DNA of 64,000 nt from Marivita sp030148515 (GCF_048006345.1 NZ_CP180351.1:868001-932000); one strand, 5' to 3'; counted from the first letter of the stretch, positions 18,670 to 27,627 are shown. Notes: generated by a model from the sequence alone, not told the origin. Made by a program: numbers and translations.

Positions 18670-19449
18670 ATGGATCTTGGGATCAGCGGAAAGCGGGCGC
18701 TCGTCTGCGCGTCGAGCAAAGGATTGGGGCGCGGCTGTGCCGAAGCACTGGCAGAGGCCGGTGTGAATCTCGTCATGAACGCGCGGGGTTCCGAGGCGTT
18801 GGAGGCCGCCGCCGAAGATATCCGCAAGACATACGGCGTCGAAGTGACGGCCGTCGCCGCTGATATCGTGAGCGAAGACGGGCGCGCGAAAGTCCTCGAC
18901 GCCGCTGGCAGCGTGGACATTCTTGTAACAAATGCCGGTGGCCCGCCTCCGGGCATCTGGTCGGATTGGGGCCGGGAGGATTTCATCAAGGCGCTGGATG
19001 GCAACATGCTCACCCCCATCGCTCTGATGACGGCGCTGATGCCCGGCATGATCGACCGCGGCTGGGGCCGGGTGGTCAACATCACGTCCCAATCGGTCAA
19101 GGCACCGATCCCGGCGCTGGGTCTGTCCAACGCGGCGCGTACCGGTCTGACCGGTTACGTTGCTGGAACCGCGCGTCAGGTTGCGGAATACGGCGTGATC
19201 GTGAACAACCTGCTGCCCGGCATCCATGCCACGGACCGCGCCGATCAGTTGGACGGCGGTGTGTCCAAAGCGCAGGGCATCTCGGTCGAGCAGGCGCGCA
19301 AGAACCGGCAGTTGACGATCCCGGCGCGGCGCTATGGCACGCGGCAGGAATTCGGCGCGACCTGTGCGTTCCTGTGCTCCGAACATGCAGGTTTCATCGT
19401 GGGCCAGAACATCCTGATTGATGGTGGCGGCACCAACGCGACCATTTAA
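18670..19449 (+). CDS. SDR family oxidoreductase with atypical active site
   Basis: Short-chain dehydrogenase/reductase fold of 259 residues: an N-terminal nucleotide loop near 13-19 (ASSKGLGRG), NAGGPPPG after strand 4, and a C-terminal substrate loop and tail ending DGGGTNATI. The usual YxxxK catalytic pair is missing. After the ITSQSVK strand, where Tyr and Lys are expected, the sequence is LGLSNAARTGLTG. This matches a known subgroup of SDRs with an SNxxR-type sequence, whose chemistry is unclear. ATG 18670 is preferred. It is followed after 3 bases by the AlkC-like gene, so the two may be co-transcribed. Confidence 0.85.
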   Translation: MDLGISGKRALVCASSKGLGRGCAEALAEAGVNLVMNARGSEALEAAAEDIRKTYGVEVTAVAADIVSEDGRAKVLDAAGSVDILVTNAGGPPPGIWSDWGREDFIKALDGNMLTPIALMTALMPGMIDRGWGRVVNITSQSVKAPIPALGLSNAARTGLTGYVAGTARQVAEYGVIVNNLLPGIHATDRADQLDGGVSKAQGISVEQARKNRQLTIPARRYGTRQEFGATCAFLCSEHAGFIVGQNILIDGGGTNATI

Positions 19450-19452
19450 GCG

Positions 19453-20595
19453 ATGGCGCGCGGACCGGACGGGGCAGGGCAGTCGCAGGGATTTTCCCTG
19501 AAGGACGAGCTCTTCAATGCCCGCACCATTGGTGATCTGGCGGCGGAATACGCCGTTCTGCCGGGGTTTGATCCGGACCGCTTTCTGTCAGAAGCCCTCG
19601 CGGGGTTGTCCTCGCGCGGGCTGCTTGAACGGCTTGACTGGCTGGCCGATTGTATTGAGGCGCAACTGCCCGACAGGTTTCCGGCAATGGCGGACGCGCT
19701 GGAGGCGGCGATGCCCGCGCCGCTGGACCCCACCAAAACCGACGATGATTTCGGCCGCTTCATCCATGCGGTCCCCGGCATTCTGGCTGTCCGTCACGGG
19801 CTGGAAGACCACCGCGACCGTGCGCTTGACCTGCTCGAGGCGGCCACCCAACGGTTTTCGATGGAGTTCTACATCCGGCCCTTCCTGAACCGCTGGCCCG
19901 ATGAGACCCTCGCGCGGCTGGACCGCTGGGTCGCGCACGACAATTACCATGTGCGCCGACTGGTCAGCGAAGGCACACGCCCGCGATTGCCTTGGGCCGC
20001 CAATATCCAACTTGATCCGCTGGTGCCGCTGCGGTTTCTGGATGTGTTGCATGCCGATCCGACGCGCTATGTGACGCGATCCGTCGCCAATCACATGAAC
20101 GACCTCACCCGTCATGCACCTGACCGGGTCGTCACGCATCTGAAAGCGTGGCAACAAACCAAGCGTCAGAAACCCAAGGAACTCGACTGGATGACCCGTC
20201 ACGCCCTGCGCACTGCCGTCAAACGCGGCGAGGCAGAGGCTTTGGCGCTGCTTGGGTATCGGCGGGATTGCGATGTCTCGGTCACGCTGACGGTCGCCCC
20301 CAATCCCGTGGCCATTGGCGAAGCGCTGCAGATCGAGGTGTCCTTGTGTGCCGATGAGGCGCTGCCCGTGATGGTGGACTACCGCATCCGGTTTCATCGA
20401 CCGAACGGGCGCGACGGCGAAAAGGTGTTCAAGCTGAAGGCCGCGCATCTGAAACCCGGTATTCCGCTGACCCTGCAAAAGACGCATCGGCTCAAGGAGG
20501 GCGCATCCACCTTTACGCTTCACCCCGGTCCGCATCTTGTCACGGTGCAGGTCAATGGACAGGACCGGGCCGAAGTGGCCGTCACACTTGTGTGA
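19453..20595 (+). CDS. AlkC-type DNA alkylation repair protein with Ig-like C-terminal domain
   Basis: Probable DNA glycosylase of the HEAT-like-repeat AlkC/AlkD superfamily, which removes alkylated bases. The 380-residue protein has helical repeats over residues 1-270, including the AlkC signatures VRRLVSEGTRPRLPWA and RSVANHMNDLTRHAPD. Residues ~275-380 look like an all-beta immunoglobulin-like domain (VSVTLTVAPNPVAIGE to HLVTVQVNGQ), a fusion known for a subset of AlkC proteins. It follows the SDR gene by 3 bp and is convergent with the M48 protease gene, with a dispersed 22-nt repeat between them. Confidence 0.82.
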   Translation: MARGPDGAGQSQGFSLKDELFNARTIGDLAAEYAVLPGFDPDRFLSEALAGLSSRGLLERLDWLADCIEAQLPDRFPAMADALEAAMPAPLDPTKTDDDFGRFIHAVPGILAVRHGLEDHRDRALDLLEAATQRFSMEFYIRPFLNRWPDETLARLDRWVAHDNYHVRRLVSEGTRPRLPWAANIQLDPLVPLRFLDVLHADPTRYVTRSVANHMNDLTRHAPDRVVTHLKAWQQTKRQKPKELDWMTRHALRTAVKRGEAEALALLGYRRDCDVSVTLTVAPNPVAIGEALQIEVSLCADEALPVMVDYRIRFHRPNGRDGEKVFKLKAAHLKPGIPLTLQKTHRLKEGASTFTLHPGPHLVTVQVNGQDRAEVAVTLV

Positions 20596-20632
20596 GTTTG
20601 TTTCTGGCTGCGCAGGTGGGGCCGGTGATTTC

Positions 20633-20654
20633 GCGTATTTGGAAAGAGAAGAAG
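20633..20654 (+). repeat. Dispersed 22-nt repeat, copy 1
   Basis: A 22-nt sequence beginning GCGTATTTGG and ending AGAGAAGAAG, lying between convergent genes just before the M48 protease stop. An identical copy is at 39645-39666 and a near-identical inverted copy at 39690-39711. Confidence 0.7.
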
Positions 20655-20655
20655 A

Positions 20656-21348
20656 TCAGGTCGGCAGATTGGTCCAGCGCGTTTCAAGCTGCTCCAGCGC
20701 CGCAATCCGTTCCGCTGTCTTGGGATGCGACATTAGCCATGCGGGCACCACACCGGCGCGAGACTGGGTCAACGCGTCCAGCTTGTGGAACAGCGATTTC
20801 TGCGGCCCGATGCCAATCCCCGCCTTGTGTAGAAGCGCAGCTGCATAGGCATCCGCCTCGTATTCGTCCCCACGCGAAAGGCGCGCGGCGAGCAAAGTGG
20901 CAATCGAGTTCGCAATCAGGATTCCGATGCCCGGCAAAAAGCGCGAGAGCACCATTGCAAGCGCTGTGCGCAGTGCGTTTTGACCTGAAAAGTCGATCAT
21001 CCGGCGGCGCGTATGACCCAGCGCCACATGCCCCAACTCATGTGCAATCACGCTGGCAAGCTCCTCGCCAGTCACTTCGCCGGTTTGGTATTTGCGGTAG
21101 AACCCTCGCGTTATGAAAATCCGGCCATCCGGCGCGGCAAGGCCATTCACCGGGTCAATCTCGTAAATGTGGACGCGGATGCGATCCAGATCGAGGGCCG
21201 TTGCCAACCTGTCCGTCAACGCCTTGAGGCGTGGATCGGCCAGTTCGGTCGAGCGCGCATCCAGTTCACGCTTCGTCCGCCAGACCGAGAAATGGTACAT
21301 GGCCAGCGCGTAGAGGATGGCAAGAAGGATCGGGGTGAGTTTCAACAT
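20656..21348 (-). CDS. M48 family zinc metalloprotease
   Basis: Membrane-anchored peptidase of about 230 residues. It has an N-terminal hydrophobic helix (LKLTPILLAILYALAMYHF), the zinc motif HELGH at 103-107, the downstream ADAYAAAL-type helix within GDEYEADAYA giving the third ligand Glu, and PKTAERIAALE near the C-terminus, an M48 hallmark. This is the small single-helix type seen beside quality-control genes, probably degrading misfolded envelope proteins. The start could also be GTG 21387. ATG 21348 is preferred since the membrane helix then sits at the N-terminus. Confidence 0.85.
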   Translation of the reverse strand: MLKLTPILLAILYALAMYHFSVWRTKRELDARSTELADPRLKALTDRLATALDLDRIRVHIYEIDPVNGLAAPDGRIFITRGFYRKYQTGEVTGEELASVIAHELGHVALGHTRRRMIDFSGQNALRTALAMVLSRFLPGIGILIANSIATLLAARLSRGDEYEADAYAAALLHKAGIGIGPQKSLFHKLDALTQSRAGVVPAWLMSHPKTAERIAALEQLETRWTNLPT

Positions 21349-21426
21349 ACCCCAGATATGGGGCTTCAGATGTCGCGCGGCAAGCACGACGCACAGCTTG
21401 CGCAGTGCTTGCCGGTCAAAAAGAGG

Positions 21427-21858
21427 TCAGCCGACCAGCTTTGCATCCATCGTGATGTCCGCCCCGGCCAAAACCTTGGAAACGGGGCAATTTTCCTTGG
21501 CAGTTTTGGCGGCTTCCTGAAAATCACACTCGCTGATGCCGGGGATTGTCGCCGTCATGTCGAGATGGATCTTCGTGATCGCGAAACCCGCATCCTGCTT
21601 TTCAAGGCTGACGGTCGCTTTGGTGTCGATTGCGTCCGCAACCGCATCATAGTCGCCAAGGATCATTGAAAACGCCATCGAAAAGCACCCCGCATGGGCT
21701 GCGCCGATCAGTTCTTCTGGATTGGTGCCGGGTTTGTCGTCGAACCGGGTGTTGAAGCCGTAAGGCTGGGTGCTCAGCGCGCCTGACTCGGTTGATATCT
21801 GGCCTTTGCCCTCTTTGAGGCTGCCGGTCCAATGTGCGGTTGCTGTCTTGTTGATCAT
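21427..21858 (-). CDS. osmC: OsmC/Ohr family peroxiredoxin
   Basis: Thiol-dependent hydroperoxide reductase of the OsmC class, 143 residues. The two redox cysteines are C58 in the helix AAHAGCFSMAF and C124 in KENCPVSKVL. An extra C111 lies in ISECDFQ. The N-terminal W10 region and the YGFNTRFDDKPGTNPEE stretch fit OsmC rather than Ohr. It is a single gene preceded by GGGAGACAGACATG. Likely roles are defence against organic or fatty-acid hydroperoxides and osmotic stress. Confidence 0.9.
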   Translation of the reverse strand: MINKTATAHWTGSLKEGKGQISTESGALSTQPYGFNTRFDDKPGTNPEELIGAAHAGCFSMAFSMILGDYDAVADAIDTKATVSLEKQDAGFAITKIHLDMTATIPGISECDFQEAAKTAKENCPVSKVLAGADITMDAKLVG

Positions 21859-21921
21859 GTCTGTCTCCCGTTCTGGGTTGCGTTCGCTAGGCCAACGACA
21901 TTCGGGTCAAACGGGTTCCGT

Positions 21922-22533
21922 CTAAGCGGCGCGTTTGTCCCCACCCGATCTCCGCGCGCGCCGTAACAGCATCCAACCCAGCACCACGGTGATCAACCCG
22001 GCGACAAGGAACCCCGACAGGCTTGAGGTTAGGTCCGAGATCAGGGTCAATTGCCCGGCGAAACTGTAGCCCAGTGCGATATAGCCAAAGACCCAGATCG
22101 CTTCGCCCGCCGCGTCCCACAGGGTAAAGCGCAACCACGGCAGACCGGACGCCCCGGCCGCCATGTTGACCCAAGGCCCCAAGGGCGCAAACAACCATGT
22201 GCTGAAGAACACGCCGATCTCGCCTTTGCGGCGGACCGTGTCCATCGCGCGACCATAGATCCGTTTTCGGGACTCGCGACGCGCGGTGAAGCGTTCGAGA
22301 AGCGGCCCGAACCGGCGTCCGATGGCAAACCCGGTCTGGTCGCCCAGAACGGCGCCTAGCCATGCACCGGCAAAGGCGGTTCCGCCGTCAAGGTCACCCG
22401 CCGCCACGAAGGCTCCACCTGCCAGCATCAACAGGGACGTGGGAATGGGGACAAGCAGACAGGAAAGATAGCACGACGCCGCCAGAACCCAGACGCCGTA
22501 ATTGGCGACAAGTCCAAACAGCGCATCGCTCAA
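21922..22533 (-). CDS. DedA family (VTT-domain) membrane protein
   Basis: Inner-membrane protein of 203 residues with about five hydrophobic segments. DedA/VTT features include the charged half-loop AWLGAVLGDQTGFAIGRRFG and FFSTWLFAPLGPWVNMAAGAS with its conserved Phe, Arg/Pro and Gly. DedA proteins scramble or flip lipid carriers and affect membrane energetics. Its start overlaps the upstream small membrane protein gene by four bases, so it is the third gene of a three-gene operon with the VWA protein. Confidence 0.88.
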   Translation of the reverse strand: MSDALFGLVANYGVWVLAASCYLSCLLVPIPTSLLMLAGGAFVAAGDLDGGTAFAGAWLGAVLGDQTGFAIGRRFGPLLERFTARRESRKRIYGRAMDTVRRKGEIGVFFSTWLFAPLGPWVNMAAGASGLPWLRFTLWDAAGEAIWVFGYIALGYSFAGQLTLISDLTSSLSGFLVAGLITVVLGWMLLRRARRSGGDKRAA

Positions 22534-22889
22534 GGCTTTTGCACCGGGTCAGGGTCACGGTGTGCCGCGATGATTGCTTCGATCTGGCGGATGATCTCTT
22601 CGGCGGGGACACCGCGCGCTTCGGCCAGGTCGTCGATGGTCAGGCGCCGCGCGTCTGCTGGCGCCTCCAGCGCGTCGCGCAGTATCTCTGGCGGGATCGA
22701 CCACGAATGGGCAACGTAGCGCGCGGTCATCCATCCTGCGATGGGTTCTTCCCGATGTGCGGGATCGGCCCAGTACACCCAGAACATCACCGACCGAACC
22801 GCGAAGAACAGCATGACCGCCGAGGCAAGCAGGAATCCCGCCAGCAAGAGCTTATGCTCCGTCCAAAGCCTGCGCACCGCAGAGGTCAT
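22530..22889 (-). CDS. Small single-pass membrane protein of unknown function
   Basis: A 119-residue protein with one strong membrane helix at residues 14-38 followed by a soluble C-terminal part. The soluble part contains a helix-turn-helix-like stretch (LTIDDLAEARGVPAEEIIRQIEAII), possibly a protein-protein contact. It overlaps the VWA gene upstream and the DedA gene downstream by four bases each. The family is conserved in position in related bacteria as far as I recall, but no function is known to me. Confidence 0.72.
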   Translation of the reverse strand: MTSAVRRLWTEHKLLLAGFLLASAVMLFFAVRSVMFWVYWADPAHREEPIAGWMTARYVAHSWSIPPEILRDALEAPADARRLTIDDLAEARGVPAEEIIRQIEAIIAAHRDPDPVQKP

Positions 22890-24070
22890 TTCGCCAAGGC
22901 CTTGATCCCGCGACTGATGCCTTCAAGCGTCATGGGCACCATCGCATCCTCGAAGATCTCGCGGATCATCTGGATCGACTGTGTGTAGTGCCACTGCCGC
23001 TCGGGCGTTGGGTTGATCCACAGATTGTGCGGCCATTGCCGACGTACGCGCTGCAGCCAGACCTGACCGGCCTCGGCGTTCCAATGCTCGTTCGCGCCCC
23101 CCGCGTAAGCGATCTCGTAGGGGGACATGCTGGCGTCGCCCACAAAGATGCATTTGTAGTCAGGCCCATAGGTATTGAGCACCTCCATCGTCGGGGTCTG
23201 CGCATCCCAGCGGCGGCGGTTGTCCCTCCAGACACCTTCGTAAAGGCAGTTGTGGAAATAGTAATGTTCGAGATGCTTGAACTCCGCCCGCGCGGCCGAG
23301 AAGAGCTCCTCCACCACCTTCACATGCGGGTCCATCGACCCGCCGATGTCGAGAAACAGGATCACCTTGACCGCATTCCGCTTCTCTGGACGGGTCTGCA
23401 CGTCGAGATACCCATGTTCCGCCGTCGCGCGTATGGTGCCATCCAGATCAAGCTCTTCCGTTGCCCCGTCACGCGCCCATCGGCGCAGGCGCTTCAGGGC
23501 CACCTTGATGTTGCGGGTGCCCAACTCGACGCTGTCATCCAGATTGCGAAACTCGCGCCTGTCCCAGACCTTGACCGCGCGCTGGTGGCGGCTTTCATTC
23601 TGCCCGATGCGCACGCCTTCTGGATTGTAGCCATAGGCCCCGAAAGGCGAGGTACCCGCTGTCCCGATCCACTTGCTGCCGCCCTGATGTCGGCCTTTCT
23701 GTTCTTTCAGCCGCTCTTTCAGGGTTTCCATCAGCTTGTCGAACCCACCAAGCGCCTCGATCTCGGCCTTTTCCTCATCGCTCAGGTGCTTTTCGGCCAT
23801 CTTGCGCAACCAGTCCTCGGGAAGCTCCAGCGCGTCCAGCACACCATCGGTGGTCAGGTGCTCCAAACCCTTGAAAGCTTCGGCAAAGGCGCGGTCGAAC
23901 CGGTCGATATGGCGCTCGTCCTTCACCATCGCGGTACGGGCCAGATAGTAGAACGCCTCGGGATCATAGGTCACCAACCCGGCGCGCATCGCTTCAAGAA
24001 AGCTCAGGTACTCCCGCAGGGACACGGGAACGCCGTTGGATCGCAATGTGTCGAAGAAGGGCACAAACAT
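22886..24070 (-). CDS. CoxE-like VWA domain protein
   Basis: von Willebrand factor A-type protein of 394 residues, related to CoxE and the partners of MoxR AAA+ ATPases. The metal-ion site in the VWA domain is DIGGSMD at 241-247, a DxGxS variant of the canonical DxSxS. The N-terminal 200 residues are helical and charged. MoxR/CoxE pairs act as chaperones inserting metals or activating enzyme complexes. Here the probable partner is the MoxR at 27692-28534, which is 3.6 kb away. It is the first gene of an operon with a small membrane protein and DedA. Confidence 0.85.
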   Translation of the reverse strand: MFVPFFDTLRSNGVPVSLREYLSFLEAMRAGLVTYDPEAFYYLARTAMVKDERHIDRFDRAFAEAFKGLEHLTTDGVLDALELPEDWLRKMAEKHLSDEEKAEIEALGGFDKLMETLKERLKEQKGRHQGGSKWIGTAGTSPFGAYGYNPEGVRIGQNESRHQRAVKVWDRREFRNLDDSVELGTRNIKVALKRLRRWARDGATEELDLDGTIRATAEHGYLDVQTRPEKRNAVKVILFLDIGGSMDPHVKVVEELFSAARAEFKHLEHYYFHNCLYEGVWRDNRRRWDAQTPTMEVLNTYGPDYKCIFVGDASMSPYEIAYAGGANEHWNAEAGQVWLQRVRRQWPHNLWINPTPERQWHYTQSIQMIREIFEDAMVPMTLEGISRGIKALAK

Positions 24071-24182
24071 GCCCCTGATCTAGCAAGCGCTTGGTGCCAT
24101 GACCAGCCGCGCCTGTTGTCACGGGTTCAAAAATATCCCGGGTGGAGGTCGCCACGCGAGGTCGGGGGAAGATCGCCCTAAT

Positions 24183-24223
24183 GTTTCGGTCGACCGAAAC
24201 ACACGATGCGTCGACGCATCGTG
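24183..24223. repeat. Paired palindrome element B
   Basis: A perfect 18-bp palindrome at 24183-24200 (left half GTTTCGGTC) is followed after one base by a perfect 22-bp palindrome at 24202-24223 (left half CACGATGCGTC). It sits between the 55-residue protein gene (stop at 24231, minus strand) and the downstream CoxE-like gene. It probably terminates the DUF2927 operon. Same architecture as the elements at 12704 and 27641. Confidence 0.75.
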
Positions 24224-24230
24224 CCTGCGC

Positions 24231-24398
24231 TCAGAACACCAGTTTTTCGATGGCGATGGTCAGGATCAGGCCGATCAGCGCAAAGGCAATGGCGTAAACC
24301 GTTCCGTATTGCAACATGTCCGCGCGGTTGCCCTTACGCCGTTTCGCGGTCATGGCCCCGATGATGGCCCCGAGAAGTGCGCCTGCTAATACGATCAT
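24231..24398 (-). CDS. Small two-helix membrane protein, 55 residues
   Basis: A short gene starting at ATG 24398 and overlapping the stop of the DUF2927 lipoprotein by four bases (ATGA), which supports translation. The protein has a hydrophobic N-terminal helix (MIVLAGALLGAIIGAM), a basic turn (TAKRRKGNRAD) and a second helix up to the C-terminal EKLVF. It is probably an inner-membrane hairpin protein. The function is unknown. Position and overlap suggest it works with the lipoprotein. Confidence 0.7.
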   Translation of the reverse strand: MIVLAGALLGAIIGAMTAKRRKGNRADMLQYGTVYAIAFALIGLILTIAIEKLVF

Positions 24399-25765
24399 AA
24401 ACTGCCTCTGGCCCTTGTCAGCGGGTTGAGCGATGCGATCTCGCGCAGTTTTGCCCGCACGGACCAGTCCGAGCCGAACCCGTATCGTGCCCATCCCAGA
24501 CTGTCCAGACGCACATCCGCCCCCGCAGAGACCCGACCGGCAAGGTCCAGCGCCTCGGCGCGCAACATCAGCAGCGTCGCCAGCAGCGCCGCATTTTCAT
24601 GCCGCGCGGCAAGGTCGATCGAAATCCCGGTCAGGTGGATTGCGGCCTCGGGATTGTTTTCGGTCAGCGCATAGGCCGCGAGCTGCGAGGCGACATAGGC
24701 ACGGTGCAGTTCCGCATTCGGGGTCCGCGCGAAATAGGTGTCCGCCTGCAGGAATTGCGCGCGCGCCGCGTCGGGATCGGTGCTCTGCAAGATCCGCCCC
24801 ATGGCGTAATGGGTGAAACCACGGCGGTGGTCCTGCCACCCCATGGCAGACGCGATGCTCATGGCCTCGGTCGCCGCGGCCCGTCGTGCGATCGGCGAGG
24901 CACCGGGACCGAGCGCGGTCTGGATGGCGTCGATCCAGGGCCGGGGTGTCCGCGCCGCACGGACGGCGGGCAAGGCTTCGCCCTCGGGGTTCAGCCGCGC
25001 GAGTATCCCCGGAAGACGGCTCGCCACATCGTTGCGGGACATGCCATTGTGCAAGACCGGGTCATAATAGGCCCGCAGGATCAGCATGTCGTATCCGGTC
25101 AGCACCGTGTGCACATTGTCGTCGTTGAAGACGGAATCGGGCAGGCGGTAAAGATCATTGAGCGGCCCCAGCGCCTGTGCCAGTTCCTCGTGCAGGCAGT
25201 CGCGGGCCTCCTGCGGGCTGGAATCGTTGGGCAGGAAGATGGCGAGCCGTGTTCGGTTCGTGATCTTGCCCCAATTCACGCGGTTGGTCCGCCGCGCCTG
25301 CCGGTATTCCGACAGGGTCGAGACGTTGGGAACGACAAAACAGGCGGCCTGCGGCAGGACGCGTTGGATCTCGGCCCGGCTCACCGCGTTGATGGTGATA
25401 TTGGCGTCTGGCGCGACGGTTGAGAAAATGTTGATCCCGGCCTCGGTGCGCAGCCGGTGCAAGAGCCGGTCCAGATCGCTGGGGACGGTCGGATGTACAC
25501 TGCCGACGAGGCGCACGCTGATCGGCCCTTCGAAGCGGGTGAACACCTCGAGGTCACGCCCGGATTCCAGCCCCATGGCCAGATCCATGAAATCCCGCGC
25601 AAGATCCGCATTCGATGTCCGAACCGGCTGTGGCCGAGGCACGGAAAACACCTTCATCGCAGGCAGGCTCGAGTCGACGAAAACGGCGCGCGTGGCAGGC
25701 TCCGTTTGCGACACCGGCATACAGGCGCCCAGAAACAGGTAGAGCGGCAGAAGGAACCGGCGCAT
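24395..25765 (-). CDS. DUF2927 lipoprotein
   Basis: Predicted lipoprotein of 456 residues. A short signal peptide ends in the lipobox LGAC with C15. Residues ~90-260 match what I know of DUF2927: polar, with a zinc-peptidase-like CLHEELAQALG helix followed by LNDLYRLPDSVFNDDNVHTVLTGYD. The C-terminal 170 residues are helical with repeated Ala-rich tetratricopeptide-like segments. This fits an envelope peptidase or a degenerate one, since the full HExxH is not present. It is followed by the 55-residue membrane protein, and the GNAT gene is 3 bp upstream. Confidence 0.78.
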   Translation of the reverse strand: MRRFLLPLYLFLGACMPVSQTEPATRAVFVDSSLPAMKVFSVPRPQPVRTSNADLARDFMDLAMGLESGRDLEVFTRFEGPISVRLVGSVHPTVPSDLDRLLHRLRTEAGINIFSTVAPDANITINAVSRAEIQRVLPQAACFVVPNVSTLSEYRQARRTNRVNWGKITNRTRLAIFLPNDSSPQEARDCLHEELAQALGPLNDLYRLPDSVFNDDNVHTVLTGYDMLILRAYYDPVLHNGMSRNDVASRLPGILARLNPEGEALPAVRAARTPRPWIDAIQTALGPGASPIARRAAATEAMSIASAMGWQDHRRGFTHYAMGRILQSTDPDAARAQFLQADTYFARTPNAELHRAYVASQLAAYALTENNPEAAIHLTGISIDLAARHENAALLATLLMLRAEALDLAGRVSAGADVRLDSLGWARYGFGSDWSVRAKLREIASLNPLTRARGSL

Positions 25766-25768
25766 CCG

Positions 25769-26221
25769 TCAGCCCCGCTGATACTTGATGAACGGGGTCA
25801 GCTGACCGATGCGGTCATAGAGCTGGCGTGCGGTGTGGTTGAACTCCTGGGTGGACCAATAGACCGATGGCGCACCGGCCAAATCGGCCTGCGCATAGAC
25901 CGCTTCGATCAGCGCCCGTCCGACACCCATGCCGCGCGCGGCCGGGTCTGCGTAGAGGTCCTGCAGGTAGCAGACGTTCTCGACCTTCCAGCAGTGCCGG
26001 TGGAAGAGGTAATGCGCCAAACCAAGGGGCGTGCCGTCTCTCTCGGCCACAAGCCCGGAGTAGTCCTGTGGGTCATCGCCCAAAAGCCGCTCAAAGGTCG
26101 TTTCGTACACGGCCTGCGGCACCGACGTTTCGTAAAACGTCAGGTAACCGCGCCACAAAGCGCACCACGAGTCGTAGTCGTGCGCACGCAAAAAGCGCAC
26201 GTTCAGTTCGGTTTGGGACAC
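25769..26221 (-). CDS. GNAT family N-acetyltransferase
   Basis: Acetyl-CoA-dependent N-acetyltransferase of 150 residues. The acetyl-CoA loop is seen as DLYADPAARGMGVGRALIEAVY (R/Q-x-x-G-x-G/A). Upstream are the beta-strand pairs with GLVAERDGTPLGLAHYLFH and the C-terminal strand VYWSTQEFNHTARQLYDRIG, an arrangement close to small polyamine/amino-acid acetyltransferases. It starts with GTG at 26221 (SQTELNVRF). It is 3 bp upstream of the DUF2927 gene and divergent from the RNA methyltransferase gene. The substrate is unknown. Confidence 0.85.
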   Translation of the reverse strand: MSQTELNVRFLRAHDYDSWCALWRGYLTFYETSVPQAVYETTFERLLGDDPQDYSGLVAERDGTPLGLAHYLFHRHCWKVENVCYLQDLYADPAARGMGVGRALIEAVYAQADLAGAPSVYWSTQEFNHTARQLYDRIGQLTPFIKYQRG

Positions 26222-26508
26222 GTATGAAGCCTGCCTGCTCGTTGCGGATGCTTGATGCTCCGCGGTTTTTTTGTCCTCTGTGAGGGCAGCTTACGGCGAA
26301 AAGATGGTTTTTGCCTAGATCGAACGAATTGGCCCGAATCACTTTTTCGCCCGATTCGCGAATCTAGTGCAAAGTTGATTAAAATCAGAGTGTTAACCTG
26401 TGCAAATAGGCAACAGATCAGGTCTTGGGGCGCGCCGTGTGTACGGGCTTGGCGCGGGCGCAAAGACGGTGTCTATCGGTTCCGTGAAATTCAGGGTAAG
26501 CCGCGCCA

Positions 26509-27627
26509 ATGACACAAGACGCTCCGCTCGACATCTTCCTCTCCGGCACGCCGGGCTTTGAACACCTTCTGCGCGACGAAGCCGCGGCCTTGGGCTTTGC
26601 CAATGCGACTGCAGTTCCCGGTGGCGTGACCTGCGACGGCGACTGGTCCGAGGTCTGGCGCGCAAACCTCATGCTGCGTGGGGCGGGGCGGGTGCTGGCG
26701 CGGGTGGCGCGGTTCCGCGCGATGCATCTGGCGCAGCTCGACAAGCGGGCGCGCAAGATCGACTGGACAACGCTTTTGCGCGCCGACGTGCCCTACTGGG
26801 TGGAAGCGACGTGCCGCAAATCCCGCATCTACCACGCAGGCGCCGCAACCGAACGGGTGGAAACCGCCATCGCCGATGCGCTGGGGGCCAAACCCACCGA
26901 GAAGGCCGGCCTGATCGTGCGGGTGCGGATTGAAGACGACCTCTGCGAGATCAGCCTCGACACGTCTGGTGAGGGCCTGCACAAACGTGGCCATAAACAG
27001 GCCATCGGCAAGGCGCCCATGCGCGAGACGCTCGCCGCTTTGTTCCTGCGCGCCTGTGGCTATGACGGGTCAGAACCCGTGCTCGACCCGATGTGCGGCT
27101 CGGGCACCTTTGTGATCGAAGCGGCCGAGATGGCAATGGGCCTTGCCCCCGGCCGCGACCGCCGCTTCGGGTTCGAGGATCTCGGGTCCTTCGATGCAGG
27201 GGGGTGGTCCACGCTCAAGGCGTCACTTGCAGAACCCAAACCCACTGATTTGCGCTTCCATGGCTATGACCGCGATGCTGGTGCCATCGCCAATGCCACG
27301 GCCAATGCCGACCGGGCAGGGGTAGGGGGCCTTACAAGCTTCACCCATCAGGCCGTGGCGGACCTTAGCCCGCCCGACGGCCCGCCGGGCCTCGTGATCG
27401 TCAACCCGCCCTATGGCGCGCGGATCGGCAACCGAAACCTGCTCTTTGCGCTCTACGGGTCGTTCGGCACGGTGATGAAAGAGCGGTTCAAGGGCTGGCG
27501 CGTGGGCATCATCACCTCGGACAAGGGTCTGGCGCGGGCCTCGGGGCTGCATTTCCGCAATGTGAGCGCGCCGATCCCGCATGGCGGCCTCAAGATCCAA
27601 CTCTTCCAGACCGGTCCTTTAAAATAG
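26509..27627 (+). CDS. Class I SAM-dependent RNA methyltransferase with THUMP domain (RlmL N-domain-like)
   Basis: Probable 23S rRNA or tRNA guanine-N2 methyltransferase, 372 residues. The N-terminal THUMP-type RNA-binding region spans ~5-160 (LSGTPGFEHLLRDEAAALG; EISLDTSGEGLHKRGHK). The Rossmann methyltransferase follows: DPMCGSGTFVIEAA as the SAM site and NPPYGARIG as motif IV (N-P-P-Y). It resembles the first half of E. coli RlmL. The preceding 287 bp carry an AT-richer stretch with likely promoters for this gene and the divergent GNAT. It is followed by a paired palindrome. Confidence 0.88.
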   Translation: MTQDAPLDIFLSGTPGFEHLLRDEAAALGFANATAVPGGVTCDGDWSEVWRANLMLRGAGRVLARVARFRAMHLAQLDKRARKIDWTTLLRADVPYWVEATCRKSRIYHAGAATERVETAIADALGAKPTEKAGLIVRVRIEDDLCEISLDTSGEGLHKRGHKQAIGKAPMRETLAALFLRACGYDGSEPVLDPMCGSGTFVIEAAEMAMGLAPGRDRRFGFEDLGSFDAGGWSTLKASLAEPKPTDLRFHGYDRDAGAIANATANADRAGVGGLTSFTHQAVADLSPPDGPPGLVIVNPPYGARIGNRNLLFALYGSFGTVMKERFKGWRVGIITSDKGLARASGLHFRNVSAPIPHGGLKIQLFQTGPLK

